Source: Streptomyces sp. SID486 (GTDB lineage: Bacteria; Actinomycetota; Actinomycetes; Streptomycetales; Streptomycetaceae). Taken from it: a DNA stretch of 64,000 nucleotides. Each line of letters opens with the position of its first letter. The stretch's first letter is position 1. Under the pieces are notes generated by a model. The model was not told the DNA's origin. It ran no database searches and saw only the letters and a program-made list of their open reading frames with translations. The stretch covers positions 1 to 64,000 of the forward strand of contig NZ_WWJT01000809.1 in assembly GCF_009865385.1 (NCBI RefSeq), read 5' to 3'. Below are positions 20,900-29,456 of this stretch, piece by piece. Both the position numbers and the translations under genes were made by a program.

Positions 20900-21545
20900 G
20901 ACAGTAGGTGCCCGTCGGGGTCAAGTCGGTCCGAGGGGCAGCCGGACGCGAGACGGCGAGTTGTGCACAGGCCCCGCTTCAAACCGATTCCCGTTCTCTC
21001 TCTAGTCGGGAGTAGTAGTAGGGCCTGTGGATACCGTGGATAACCACGTTTGCGCAGCTCAGCGCAGGTTTTTTATCCACTGGCCCTGTGGGTGGAGGCA
21101 GTGGACAACCGGGCCTGTCTGTGGAGAACAGAAAGTTCTGCACACAGCGCCCACAGGGAGAGGGCAGTTCTCCCCAGCTGTGTCCCCAGGAATACCCACG
21201 TTTCCCACACCCCAACCCGGCAGCTTCCTGTGACGCCTTTCACTCGACGTGGTGATCCGGTGCGTCGGGTTGCCGAACAGTGGACAGCCATGTGGAGAAG
21301 CCGGGGTTCGCTGGGGACAACCGCCCTCAACCTGTGGGGTGCCGGTGGACAACTCGTCGGACCGCCTGTGGGGCGGGGGGTTTTCCACAACCTGTGGAGA
21401 TCGTTCGTCCACGATTCCACAGGCACCTGAGCTGGGCGGACGTCACGTGGCCAGCTTCCCTGTGGACGCAGTTCGGGACAACTCCGCAGTCCCCAGGATG
21501 TGGAAGGAAGAAAGTCACCGAATCTGTGGAGAGTGGCCGTAACCC
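20900..21545. other. oriC: chromosomal replication origin oriC
   Basis: Non-coding region between dnaN and dnaA with a dense set of DnaA-box-like 9-mers on both strands. Plus strand: TTGTGCACA (20961), TTATCCACT (21073), TTTTCCACA (21381). Minus strand: GTATCCACA (21026-21034), TTATCCACG (21035-21043), TTGTCCACT (21100-21108), TTCTCCACA (21120-21128 and 21291-21299), CTGTCCACT (21279-21287), TTGTCCACC (21344-21352), GCGTCCACA (21461-21469). Many weaker GTGGA-type matches lie between them. The two overlapping boxes at 21026-21043 and the relatively AT-rich stretch around 20990-21080 mark a likely core. No protein-coding frame is credible here. Confidence 0.93.
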
Positions 21546-21643
21546 GGCAAGTATTCGAACACCGGATGACCGGGGAGGAACGGTCCACGGCCCGCCGCGC
21601 GGTGGCCGGACACCGCCGCGCGCGGTACTGGACGCCGTCGGAC

Positions 21644-21823
21644 GTGCTTCGGGGGGCTTGCGCGGGACGCTTCGGGGCGTCGGCGTGTGTGCTTCGGGGG
21701 GCTTGCGCGGGGCGCTTCGGGGCGTCGGCGTGTGTGGTTCGGGGGGCTTGCGCGGGGCGCTTCGGGGCGGCGGCGTGTGTGCTTCGGGGGCTCGCTCGGG
21801 ACGCTTCGGGGAGCCGGGGGTGC
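21644..21823. repeat. 45-bp tandem repeat beside oriC
   Basis: Units start with GTGCTTCGGGGGGCTTGCGC or close variants at 21644, 21689, 21734 and 21779, exactly 45 bp apart. The first three are nearly identical and the fourth is degenerate. The period is a multiple of three, so several frames show a 15-residue repeat, but no start or ribosome binding site supports coding. It lies between the oriC box cluster and the dnaA terminator. Confidence 0.92.
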
Positions 21824-21986
21824 GCTTCTGGGCGCCTGCGGGTGTGGAACTCCGGGAGCCACGCGGCGCGCTTCGGGGGGCTCGCGCCTTACGCGCTGGG
21901 CGGTGGCGGGCGGCCTCCGGGGCGGCGCTCGGGGCGATGGCGGTTGGCGTGCGGGGCGGCGGCGGTCGGCGTGCGGGGCACGGAAA

Positions 21987-22037
21987 CGCCGGAGGGCACC
22001 TGCGGGGGACGCATGGTCCCCGCGGTGCCCTCCGGCG
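21987..22037 (-). terminator. dnaA terminator
   Basis: Long hairpin: outer arms CGCCGGAGGGCACC (21987-22000) and GGTGCCCTCCGGCG (22024-22037), 14 bp perfect, with an inner GCGGGGGAC / GTCCCCGC stem. It lies 17 nt beyond the dnaA stop and keeps dnaA transcripts from running into oriC. Confidence 0.9.
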
Positions 22038-22054
22038 CCGTCCTGCGGCTGCCC

Positions 22055-24115
22055 TCAGCCGTTCTTGATGCGGTTGGTCAGCTCGGTGACCTGGTTGTAG
22101 ATCGAGCGCCGCTCGGCCATGAGCGCGCGGATCTTGCGGTCGGCGTGCATGACGGTCGTGTGGTCGCGGCCGCCGAACTGCGCACCGATCTTCGGCAGTG
22201 ACAGGTCCGTCAGCTCACGGCACAGGTACATCGCGATCTGCCGGGCGGTGACCAGCGCGCGCCCGCGCGAGGTACCGCACAGGTCCTCCACCGTCAGCCC
22301 GAAGTAGTCCGCGGTGGCACCCATGATCGCCGTGGCCGTGATCTCCGGTGCGCTGTCCTCGCCGCCGGGGATCAGGTCCTTCAGAACGATCTCCGTCAGG
22401 CCCAGGTCCACCGGCTGCCGGTTGAGCGAGGCGAAAGCCGTCACCCGGATCAGCGCGCCCTCCAGCTCACGGATGTTCCGCGAGATCCGCGAGGCGATGA
22501 ACTCCAGCACCTCCGGCGGGGCGTTCAGCTGCTCCTGCACCGCCTTCTTGCGCAGGATCGCGATCCGCGTCTCCAGCTCCGGCGGCTGGACATCGGTGAT
22601 CAGACCCCACTCGAAACGGTTCCGCAGCCGGTCCTCCAGCGTCACCAGCTGCTTGGGCGGACGGTCGCTGGAGAGCACGATCTGCTTGTTCGCGTTGTGG
22701 AGCGTGTTGAACGTGTGGAAGAACTCCTCCTGCGTCGACTCCTTGTCCGCCAGGAACTGGATGTCGTCGACGAGCAGGATGTCCATCTCGCGGTAGCGCT
22801 TGCGGAAGCTGTCGCCCTTGCCGTCGCGGATGGAGTTGATGAACTCGTTGGTGAACTCCTCGGAGCTCACGTACCGCACGCGCGTGCCCGGGTAGAGGCT
22901 GCGCGCGTAGTGCCCGATCGCGTGCAGCAGATGGGTCTTGCCGAGCCCCGACTCCCCGTAGATGAACAGGGGGTTGTACGCCTTCGCCGGCGCCTCGGCG
23001 ACCGCGACGGCCGCGGCGTGCGCGAACCGGTTGGACGCGCCGATGACGAAGGTGTCGAACAGGTACTTGGGGTTCAGCCGCGCCGTCGGCTCGCCGGGGC
23101 CGCTCGCCGGTGCGGGCTGTGCGGACGGCGGACCGGGAGCACCCGCCGAGGACGCGTCCGGCCGGCCGTGCGCGGCCCGGTGCGCGGGCGGCTCGGGCAG
23201 TTCACGGCGGACCGGGTCGCGCTGGTCGTACTCGGCGCGGGGCGGGTCGTACTCGGGACGCGAGGACTCGTAGTCCGCCCGTCCCTTCTCGTACTCCTGC
23301 CGTCCCTTGTCGTAGTTCTGGCGCCCCTTGTCGTACTCCTGCCGCCCGGGTTCGTACTCCTGGCGTCCCTTGTCGTAGTCCTGCCGTCCCTTGTCGTAGT
23401 CCGCGCGCGGGGCGTCGTAGTCGCCGCGCTGCTGCTCGTACGGCGGCCGGTCCAGGTTCTGCGGGCGGTAGTCCTGGGAGGACGAGCCGTACGCGTCCGC
23501 GCCGGAGCCGTAGCCGTCCTGGGAGGACGGGGAGGCGTACGGGTCGCGCTCGGGGAAGCCGAGCCGGGGCTGCTGCCAGCTGTACTCGTCCTGCCCGGGG
23601 CGCGGCCAGGCGCCGGGCTCGGGGCGGTGGTACTCGGACGGGTAAGCCGGCCGGGCGGTGGGGAGCTGGTCCGGGCGGGACGGCGGATGCTGCTCGGAGC
23701 GCGGCTCGGCGCCCGGGAGCTGGTCGCCGCCGCGGTGGCGACCGTACCCCTCGTACGGGCCGGAGGGCAGCTCCGGCTCCTCGTAGCGCGGCTTCGGCTG
23801 CTGCTGCGCGGGCGGCGCGGCGGGCGCCGGCGGTTCGCCCGCGGAGTCGTCCACGGTGATCGCGATCCGGATGGGGCGGCCGCACTCGCGGCTCAGGCTC
23901 TCGCTGACGATCGGCGCGAGACGGCCCTCCAGTACGTTCTTCGCGAATTCGTTCGGTACGGCGAGCAGAGCGGTGTCCGCGACCAGCGCGAGCGGCTGGC
24001 AGCGCCGGATCCAGTGCTCGTCCTTGCCCTCCACACCCTGACCGCGGCCCTCCCCGAGGAGCTGCTCCAGTACTCGCGGCCACACTGCGGCAAGATCGGC
24101 AGGTACGTCAGCCAC
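22055..24115 (-). CDS. dnaA: chromosomal replication initiator DnaA
   Basis: 686 residues, much longer than the 450-520 usual outside Streptomyces. Domain [17 protein letters not shown]. Domain II (about 90-335) is a long Pro/Tyr/Arg-rich linker with 11 tandem heptads of the form Y(D/E)xxRxx, Tyr226 to Tyr296. Domain III AAA+: Walker A GESGLGKT at 387-394, Walker [14 protein letters not shown]. Domain IV DNA-binding signature [15 protein letters not shown] near the C-terminus, which reads DnaA boxes. GTG start at 24115. It reads toward oriC. The upstream region has DnaA boxes that could mediate autoregulation. Confidence 0.97.
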   Translation of the reverse strand: MADVPADLAAVWPRVLEQLLGEGRGQGVEGKDEHWIRRCQPLALVADTALLAVPNEFAKNVLEGRLAPIVSESLSRECGRPIRIAITVDDSAGEPPAPAAPPAQQQPKPRYEEPELPSGPYEGYGRHRGGDQLPGAEPRSEQHPPSRPDQLPTARPAYPSEYHRPEPGAWPRPGQDEYSWQQPRLGFPERDPYASPSSQDGYGSGADAYGSSSQDYRPQNLDRPPYEQQRGDYDAPRADYDKGRQDYDKGRQEYEPGRQEYDKGRQNYDKGRQEYEKGRADYESSRPEYDPPRAEYDQRDPVRRELPEPPAHRAAHGRPDASSAGAPGPPSAQPAPASGPGEPTARLNPKYLFDTFVIGASNRFAHAAAVAVAEAPAKAYNPLFIYGESGLGKTHLLHAIGHYARSLYPGTRVRYVSSEEFTNEFINSIRDGKGDSFRKRYREMDILLVDDIQFLADKESTQEEFFHTFNTLHNANKQIVLSSDRPPKQLVTLEDRLRNRFEWGLITDVQPPELETRIAILRKKAVQEQLNAPPEVLEFIASRISRNIRELEGALIRVTAFASLNRQPVDLGLTEIVLKDLIPGGEDSAPEITATAIMGATADYFGLTVEDLCGTSRGRALVTARQIAMYLCRELTDLSLPKIGAQFGGRDHTTVMHADRKIRALMAERRSIYNQVTELTNRIKNG

Positions 24116-24513
24116 AGGGCACGCTCTCTCACAGGTCCCACGAACGTGTGGTCCAGGGACGGGTCGGGATCAAATCCGGGGTGGACGGGCGGGGCGAACC
24201 CGCTCGGGCGGGGACAAGGGAAAACGAATCGGAGTTCAGCCACGGTAGTCAGCGCGGCCGGTAGGGTTCAAGTTGTTGTCCCCAGCCTGTGGACAGTGTC
24301 TCCCGGTGACCCCTGGTTTGACCGGATGGCGTAGCCCCGCGTACCGTAACCAGGTCGAGTTGTCGATGGCTGCTGCCGCCTGCCTCCGATGGGCACAGAT
24401 CACGTCAGGTGATCGGGAAGCGGTGCACTCGGGCGTGAAGCGAGCTACTCGTGGGCGCACGGTGACAGCCAGGACGGCACCCCGCCACTACCGATTCTTT
24501 CTGGAGCCCCCGA
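24116..24513. other. divergent dnaA/rpmH promoter region
   Basis: 398 bp with promoters for dnaA (minus) and rpmH (plus). It includes two DnaA-box-like sites: TTGTCCCCA at 24276-24284 and, on the minus strand, CTGTCCACA at 24288-24296. These are placed 160-180 bp upstream of the dnaA start, suggesting autoregulation. Promoter hexamers were not assigned with confidence. Confidence 0.6.
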
Positions 24514-24651
24514 GTGAGCAAGCGCACCTTCCAGCCGAACAACCGTCGTCGCGCCAAGACCCACGGCTTCCGCCTGCGGATGCGCACCCGTGCCGGCCGC
24601 GCGATTCTCGCGTCCCGCCGCAGCAAGGGTCGCGCCAGCCTGTCCGCCTGA
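24514..24651 (+). CDS. rpmH: 50S ribosomal protein L34
   Basis: 45 residues: [20 protein letters not shown], then the typical [15 protein letters not shown] and KGRASLSA. Very basic, matching L34 over its full length. GTG start 24514 with CTGGAG 8-13 nt upstream. First gene of the rpmH-rnpA-yidD-yidC-khpB run that leads away from oriC. Confidence 0.97.
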   Translation: MSKRTFQPNNRRRAKTHGFRLRMRTRAGRAILASRRSKGRASLSA

Positions 24652-24672
24652 TCCCGATCAGGTCATGACGTC

Positions 24673-25044
24673 GTGCTGCCCACCGAGAACCGGCTGAGGC
24701 GGCGCGAGGACTTCGCGACCGCGGTACGACGGGGGCGTCGGGCCGGACGTCCGACCCTCGTCGTCCACCTTCGTAGCGGTGCAACGGACCCGCACGCGCC
24801 TGGGGAGAGCGCTCCCCCGACGCGTGCGGGTTTCGTCGTGAGCAAGGCTGTGGGCGGTGCGGTCGTGCGCAACACGGTGAAGCGCAGACTGCGCCATCTG
24901 ATGCGTGACCGAGTCGCCCTGTTCCCCCCCGGTAGCCTGGTAGTCGTACGAGCGCTGCCCGGAGCGGGTGACGCAGACCATGCACAGCTGGCCCAAGACC
25001 TGGATGCCGCCGTTCAGCGGCTACTGGGAGGGGGCGCGCGATGA
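24673..25044 (+). CDS. rnpA: ribonuclease P protein component
   Basis: 123 residues. Contains the RNR signature region [16 protein letters not shown] and an N-terminal [15 protein letters not shown]. It binds RNase P RNA for tRNA 5' maturation. GTG start 21 nt after rpmH; 4-nt overlap (ATGA) with yidD. Confidence 0.96.
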   Translation: MLPTENRLRRREDFATAVRRGRRAGRPTLVVHLRSGATDPHAPGESAPPTRAGFVVSKAVGGAVVRNTVKRRLRHLMRDRVALFPPGSLVVVRALPGAGDADHAQLAQDLDAAVQRLLGGGAR

Positions 25045-25406
25045 AGTACCCGCTACTGGCTCTGATCAAGCTGTACCAGTGGACGATCAGTCCGCTGCTG
25101 GGGCCGGTGTGCAAGTACTACCCGTCGTGCTCCCACTACGGCTACACGGCCATCGACCGGCACGGTGCGCTCAAGGGAACGGCACTCACCGCCTGGCGCA
25201 TCCTCCGGTGCAATCCGTGGTCGCTCGGCGGCGTGGACCATGTCCCGCCGCGCAAGCGCCCGCGGTGGCACGAAATGCTGCGCAACGCTTGGCGCGCACG
25301 CACGGGCGGGCCCTCCGCCGCCGAACCGGCCACCGAAGAGAAGCTCTCTTCCGAGCTTCCTCCAAGCCCGGCCGCAGAGACCTCGTCCCATGCCCAAGGA
25401 GCATGA
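25041..25406 (+). CDS. yidD: membrane protein insertion efficiency factor YidD
   Basis: 121 residues. Full YidD core: [30 protein letters not shown] with the conserved cysteines, and [17 protein letters not shown]-terminal extension of about 45 residues is Pro/Ser/Glu-rich. It assists YidC-dependent insertion at the membrane. Start overlaps rnpA; yidC follows 3 nt after its stop. Confidence 0.95.
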   Translation: MKYPLLALIKLYQWTISPLLGPVCKYYPSCSHYGYTAIDRHGALKGTALTAWRILRCNPWSLGGVDHVPPRKRPRWHEMLRNAWRARTGGPSAAEPATEEKLSSELPPSPAAETSSHAQGA

Positions 25407-25409
25407 TTA

Positions 25410-26684
25410 GTGGACACGATTGCCAGCTTCTTCAGCTTCATCACGACACCCGTTTCATGGGTCATCGTCCAGTTCCACACGGTGTACGGAGCCATTTTCG
25501 GCCCGAACACCGGGTGGGCCTGGGGCCTGTCCATCGTGTCCCTCGTGATCCTGATCCGTATCTGCCTGATCCCGCTCTTCGTGAAGCAGATCAAGGCGAC
25601 CCGGGCCATGCAGACGCTGCAGCCCGAGATGAAGAAGATCCAGGAGCGCTACAAGAACGACAAGCAGCGCCAGTCCGAAGAGATGATGAAGCTGTACAAG
25701 GAGTCGGGTACCAACCCGCTCTCCTCGTGCCTTCCCATCCTGGCGCAGTCCCCGTTCTTCTTCGCCCTGTACCACGTGCTCAACGGCATCGCGTCGGGCA
25801 CGACCATCGGTGTCATCAACGAGTCGCTGCTGGCCAGCGCCCGTAAGGCACACATCTTCGGTGCCCCGCTCGCCGCGAAGTTCAAGGACGGTTCCGCCAC
25901 CGTCCAGGCCCTGGGCGCCACGGTCACCGATGTGCGGGTCGTCACCGCCGTCATGATCGTGCTGATGTCGGCGTCGCAGTTCTACACGCAGCGCCAGCTG
26001 ATGACGAAGAACGTCGACACCACGGTGAAGACGCCGTTCATGCAGCAGCAGAAGATGCTGATGTACGTCTTCCCCGTCATGTTCGCCGTCTTCGGTATCA
26101 ACTTCCCGGTCGGTGTCCTGGTCTACTGGCTGACCACCAACGTGTGGACCATGGGCCAGCAGATGTACGTCATCCGCAACAACCCGACCCCGGGTTCCAA
26201 GGCGCAGGCCGCCTACCTGGAGCGTCTGACCAAGCACGTCACGCACCACGGCAAGATCCGCCGGCGCAGCGAGAAGGTCATCGTCAAGGCGATCGTCGCC
26301 AAGGGCCGCGACCGCAACGAGTTCGAGCGCAAGTTCATCAACTCGCTCAACAAGGCCGGTCTCGTCGCGCAGCCCGACGGCACCGTGGCGAAGAGCGCGG
26401 CTCAGGCCGTCGCCCAGTCCGTGGACGGGGCGACGACCACCGCCACCTCCACGGCGACCGCCGTGCGGCGCCAGCAGCCCAAGCGCCAGTCCAAGTCCCA
26501 GCGCCAGACCGCGCCCAGGTCCGCGGGTGACTCCCCGTCGCTGGAGAAGTCCGACGAGCCGCAGGGCGCCGAGCCCACCGCTGCCAAGCAGCCCCAGAAG
26601 CCCGGCGCCGGCACCCGCAGCAAGGCCCAGTCCGGCCAGCGCAAGGGTGGCCCGCAGCGGCCCAAGTCCCCGTCCAAGAAGTAA
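25410..26684 (+). CDS. yidC: membrane protein insertase YidC
   Basis: 424 residues. Membrane core with about five helices: [20 protein letters not shown], the cytosolic hairpin with [20 protein letters not shown], then [20 protein letters not shown] and the helices [20 protein letters not shown] and [16 protein letters not shown]. The conserved Arg of the hydrophilic groove is in RICLIPLF. The long C-terminal cytosolic tail (about 110 residues) is Lys/Gln/Arg-rich and probably binds ribosomes. It inserts membrane proteins with or without SecYEG. GTG start. Confidence 0.96.
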   Translation: MDTIASFFSFITTPVSWVIVQFHTVYGAIFGPNTGWAWGLSIVSLVILIRICLIPLFVKQIKATRAMQTLQPEMKKIQERYKNDKQRQSEEMMKLYKESGTNPLSSCLPILAQSPFFFALYHVLNGIASGTTIGVINESLLASARKAHIFGAPLAAKFKDGSATVQALGATVTDVRVVTAVMIVLMSASQFYTQRQLMTKNVDTTVKTPFMQQQKMLMYVFPVMFAVFGINFPVGVLVYWLTTNVWTMGQQMYVIRNNPTPGSKAQAAYLERLTKHVTHHGKIRRRSEKVIVKAIVAKGRDRNEFERKFINSLNKAGLVAQPDGTVAKSAAQAVAQSVDGATTTATSTATAVRRQQPKRQSKSQRQTAPRSAGDSPSLEKSDEPQGAEPTAAKQPQKPGAGTRSKAQSGQRKGGPQRPKSPSKK

Positions 26685-26699
26685 GAAGGAGTCCATCCC

Positions 26700-27212
26700 G
26701 TGACGGAAGGCACCACCTCCGCTGCTGCCGAGGGTGCAGACACCCTCACCCGCCTGGAGCAGGAGGGCGAGATCGCGGCGGACTACCTGGAGGGTCTGCT
26801 GGACATCGCCGACCTCGACGGCGACATCGACATGGACGTCGAGGCCGACCGCGCCTCCGTGTCGATCATCAGCGACACCAGCAGCCGTGACCTGAACAAG
26901 CTGGTCGGTCGCGACGGCGAGGTGCTGGAGGCGCTGCAGGAGCTGACGCGCCTGGCGGTGCACCGGGAGACCGGAGACCGCAGCCGGCTGATGCTGGACA
27001 TCGCGGGATACCGGGCCCAGAAGCGATCCGAGCTGTCCGAGCTGGGTGCCAAGGCCGCCGCCGAGGTGAAGAACACCGGCGAGCCCGTGAAGATGAAGCC
27101 GATGACTCCGTTCGAGCGGAAGGTCGTGCACGACGCGATCAAGGCCGCGGGGCTGCGCAGCGAGTCCGAGGGCGAGGAGCCCCAGCGCTTCGTCGTCGTG
27201 CTGCCCGCCTGA
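26700..27212 (+). CDS. khpB: R3H domain RNA-binding protein KhpB (Jag)
   Basis: 170 residues. A KH-like domain with DTSSRDLNKLVGRDGEVLEA is followed by the R3H region: TPFERKVVHDAIKAA and SEGEEPQRFVVVLP. The Jag-N domain of firmicute homologs is missing, as in other actinobacteria. It binds RNA, probably with KhpA, and is linked to cell division and envelope in firmicutes. It starts 15 nt after yidC with AAGAAGGAG upstream. Confidence 0.92.
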   Translation: MTEGTTSAAAEGADTLTRLEQEGEIAADYLEGLLDIADLDGDIDMDVEADRASVSIISDTSSRDLNKLVGRDGEVLEALQELTRLAVHRETGDRSRLMLDIAGYRAQKRSELSELGAKAAAEVKNTGEPVKMKPMTPFERKVVHDAIKAAGLRSESEGEEPQRFVVVLPA

Positions 27213-27230
27213 TCGGTCCCACGTTCCACC

Positions 27231-27257
27231 GGCCCCGTCTGTTGCGCAGGCGGGGCC
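27231..27257 (+). terminator. terminator after khpB
   Basis: Stem GGCCCCGTCTG (27231-27241) / CAGGCGGGGCC (27247-27257) with one G.U pair and TTGCG loop, followed by GAACTTT. Confidence 0.75.
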
Positions 27258-27328
27258 GAACTTTGTCAGCCTGGTAGTTCTGGTGGCCGGTGCGCGAAGC
27301 ACCGGCGCTGTACGGAAGGACGGTCCCC

Positions 27329-28045
27329 GTGACGGAGGCAGCGGAGCTTCCCCCCGCGCCCGAACAGGCGCGGGAAGTGTTTGGTGATCGCTTCGCGGAT
27401 GCGGTCCGCTATGCGGAACTGCTCGCCGAGGCGGGCGTGCAGCGCGGGCTGATCGGCCCGCGGGAAGTGCCCCGCCTGTGGGAGCGGCACCTGCTCAACT
27501 GCGCGGTGCTCTCGGAGGCCGTCCCGGAGGGGGTGACGGTCTGTGATGTCGGCTCCGGCGCCGGGCTGCCCGGTATCCCGCTGGCTCTCGTCCGCGAGGA
27601 CCTGAACATCACCCTGCTGGAGCCTCTGCTGCGGCGCACCAACTTCCTCACCGAGGTCGTCGAACTGCTCGGCCTGGACCACGTCACCGTGGTGCGCGGC
27701 CGCGCCGAGGAAGTCATGGGCAAACTGCCACCGGTCCATGTGGTGACCGCTCGTGCCGTGGCTCCGCTGGACCGCCTGGCCACCTGGGGCATTCCCCTGC
27801 TGCGTCCCTACGGCGAGATGCTGGCGCTCAAGGGCGACACCGCCGAGGAGGAGCTGAAGGCCGCAGCCACGGCCCTCAGCAAGCTCGGTGCGGTGGAGAC
27901 GTCCATCCTGCATGTGGGTGAAGGCGTGGTCGATCCGCTGTCCACCGTGGTGCGGGTCGAGGTCGGGGAGAGCCCGGGCGGTGTGCGGTTCGCCGCGAAG
28001 CGCGCCAAGGCGGCTCGTACGGGCCGCGTCCGCCGCCGTCGGTGA
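27329..28045 (+). CDS. rsmG: 16S rRNA (guanine527-N7)-methyltransferase RsmG
   Basis: 238 residues from GTG 27329, preceded by GGAAGGA at 8 nt; a longer frame to 27290 lacks a better start. SAM-binding motif VCDVGSGAGLPGIPLALVRE; GLDHVTVVRGRAEEV; TARAVAPLDRL. It modifies the 530 loop of 16S rRNA; loss gives low-level streptomycin resistance. Its basic tail (KRAKAARTGRVRRRR) is a common actinobacterial feature. Neighbour of parAB as in other origin regions. Confidence 0.95.
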   Translation: MTEAAELPPAPEQAREVFGDRFADAVRYAELLAEAGVQRGLIGPREVPRLWERHLLNCAVLSEAVPEGVTVCDVGSGAGLPGIPLALVREDLNITLLEPLLRRTNFLTEVVELLGLDHVTVVRGRAEEVMGKLPPVHVVTARAVAPLDRLATWGIPLLRPYGEMLALKGDTAEEELKAAATALSKLGAVETSILHVGEGVVDPLSTVVRVEVGESPGGVRFAAKRAKAARTGRVRRRR

Positions 28046-28174
28046 GCCGAGCGGTGGGCAGTCGCAGAGTGAGCGTCACTGATCCGTCCTGACGACGAGA
28101 CGTACTCCACACAAGCTGCCAAACCTACGCAAGCGGAGTGTCGCGAGGATCCGGTCGCGGACGCTGTGCATCGT

Positions 28175-28188
28175 GTTTCACGTGAAAC
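28175..28188. promoter_or_regulatory. parS: parS site 1
   Basis: Perfect GTTTCACGTGAAAC palindrome, the ParB nucleation site, about 200 bp upstream of the chosen parA start. Confidence 0.97.
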
Positions 28189-28319
28189 GTCGCTCACTGC
28201 TGCACGGCATCATCAGTCGTGGCCGCGCTGCGGCCGAACCCCGCGACCGGAAACCTCTCGGTTCACTCGCAGAGGATTCCCCTTCCCCGGCGTCCCCGTC
28301 CCTCTCCAAGGGCACGGAG

Positions 28320-28346
28320 TTGTCCACAGAGGTGGATTTCTCCACA
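28320..28346 (+). promoter_or_regulatory. two DnaA boxes upstream of parA
   Basis: TTGTCCACA at 28320-28328 (the consensus for high-GC Streptomyces) and TTCTCCACA at 28338-28346, same orientation, 18 bp start-to-start. They lie 37-63 bp before the chosen parA start. Confidence 0.75.
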
Positions 28347-28382
28347 GAACACCCGGCCTCACTGGTTCACGACCCCGAAGAC

Positions 28383-29456
28383 ATGGGAGGCTCTGTTCAT
28401 TGCGAGCCTGAAGTCGAGGAGAGTGAATCCTTGCGGTCCGACGCCAACATCGCGGGACCGATGACCGATCCGGTCCCCGGTCCCCGAACCGAGTCGATGG
28501 GGGCGGATGTTTCACGTGAAACACCGCCTCCGATGGACGACACTCCCATCGGTCGTGCGGCCCAACTGGCGGTGGAGGCTCTCGGCCGCGCCGGCGAAGG
28601 TCTGCCGCGACCGGAGCAGACCCGAGTCATCGTGGTCGCCAACCAGAAGGGCGGTGTGGGCAAGACGACGACGACCGTCAACCTTGCCGCTTCGCTGGCC
28701 CTGCACGGTGGCCGCGTTCTGGTGATCGACCTTGACCCACAGGGCAACGCGTCCACGGCTCTCGGGATCGACCATCACGCCGAAGTCCCCTCCATCTACG
28801 ACGTTCTGGTGGAAAGCCGGCCTCTGGCCGAGGTCGTCCAACCCGTACCTGACGTCGAGGGCCTCTTCTGCGCCCCCGCCACCATCGATCTGGCCGGCGC
28901 GGAGATCGAGTTGGTGTCCCTGGTGGCCCGGGAGAGCCGGCTCCAGCGAGCCATCCAGGCCTACGAGCAGCCGTTGGACTACATCCTCATCGACTGCCCT
29001 CCCTCGCTCGGACTCCTCACGGTCAACGCGCTCGTCGCGGGCGCCGAGGTGCTCATCCCGATCCAGTGCGAGTACTACGCCCTGGAGGGCCTCGGTCAGC
29101 TTCTGCGTAACGTCGACCTGGTGCGGGGGCACCTCAATCCCACCCTGCATGTGTCGACCATCCTGCTCACCATGTACGACGGCCGCACGCGCCTTGCCTC
29201 GCAGGTTGCGGAGGAGGTGCGCACCCACTTCGGGGACGAGGTGCTCCGGACGAGCATTCCCCGCTCCGTCCGCATCTCCGAGGCTCCGAGCTACGGGCAG
29301 ACGGTGCTGACCTACGATCCAGGATCAAGCGGTGCCCTCTCGTATCTTGAGGCGGCCCGAGAAATCGCGCTGAAGGGCGTCGGCATCAGCTACGACGGCA
29401 GCCAGGCCCACATCGGCGCCCAGAACAACCCGAACATGGTGGAGGGGATGCAGTGA
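28383..29456 (+). CDS. parA: chromosome partitioning ATPase ParA
   Basis: 357 residues from ATG 28383. Deviant Walker A KGGVGKTTT with the signature Lys, then IDLDPQGNASTALGID and the LIDCPPSLGLLTVNAL Walker B region. ParA binds DNA nonspecifically and, with ParB on parS, positions origins during sporulation. Several starts are in frame: GTG 28173 (overlapping parS), ATG 28383 and TTG 28431. The TTG has GAGGAGAG 7 nt upstream and may be the real one. A second parS lies inside the N-terminal coding region, encoding VSRET. It overlaps parB by 4 nt. Confidence 0.95.
   Translation: MGGSVHCEPEVEESESLRSDANIAGPMTDPVPGPRTESMGADVSRETPPPMDDTPIGRAAQLAVEALGRAGEGLPRPEQTRVIVVANQKGGVGKTTTTVNLAASLALHGGRVLVIDLDPQGNASTALGIDHHAEVPSIYDVLVESRPLAEVVQPVPDVEGLFCAPATIDLAGAEIELVSLVARESRLQRAIQAYEQPLDYILIDCPPSLGLLTVNALVAGAEVLIPIQCEYYALEGLGQLLRNVDLVRGHLNPTLHVSTILLTMYDGRTRLASQVAEEVRTHFGDEVLRTSIPRSVRISEAPSYGQTVLTYDPGSSGALSYLEAAREIALKGVGISYDGSQAHIGAQNNPNMVEGMQ
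28509..28522. promoter_or_regulatory. parS: parS site 2, inside parA
   Basis: Perfect GTTTCACGTGAAAC within the poorly conserved N-terminal region of parA, read as DVSRET. Confidence 0.97.

Larger units (their letters stand above)
28046..28382. other. rsmG-parA leader with parS and DnaA boxes
   Basis: 337 bp. It contains a parS at 28175, a perfect Streptomyces-type DnaA box TTGTCCACA at 28320-28328 and TTCTCCACA at 28338-28346. The parA frame is open here back to a GTG at 28173, but the peptide is low in family resemblance and the segment is best read as a promoter/leader region. Confidence 0.6.

Noticed and set aside
21249-22201. Overlapping plus-strand frames through oriC and the 45-bp repeat
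   Set aside because: They are byproducts of GC-rich repeats. No ribosome binding site or family; the region is the origin and the dnaA terminator.
28173-28382. N-terminal extension of ParA from the GTG inside parS
   Set aside because: The extension has no similarity to ParA, overlaps parS and two DnaA boxes, and has no ribosome binding site. ATG 28383 or TTG 28431 are preferred.
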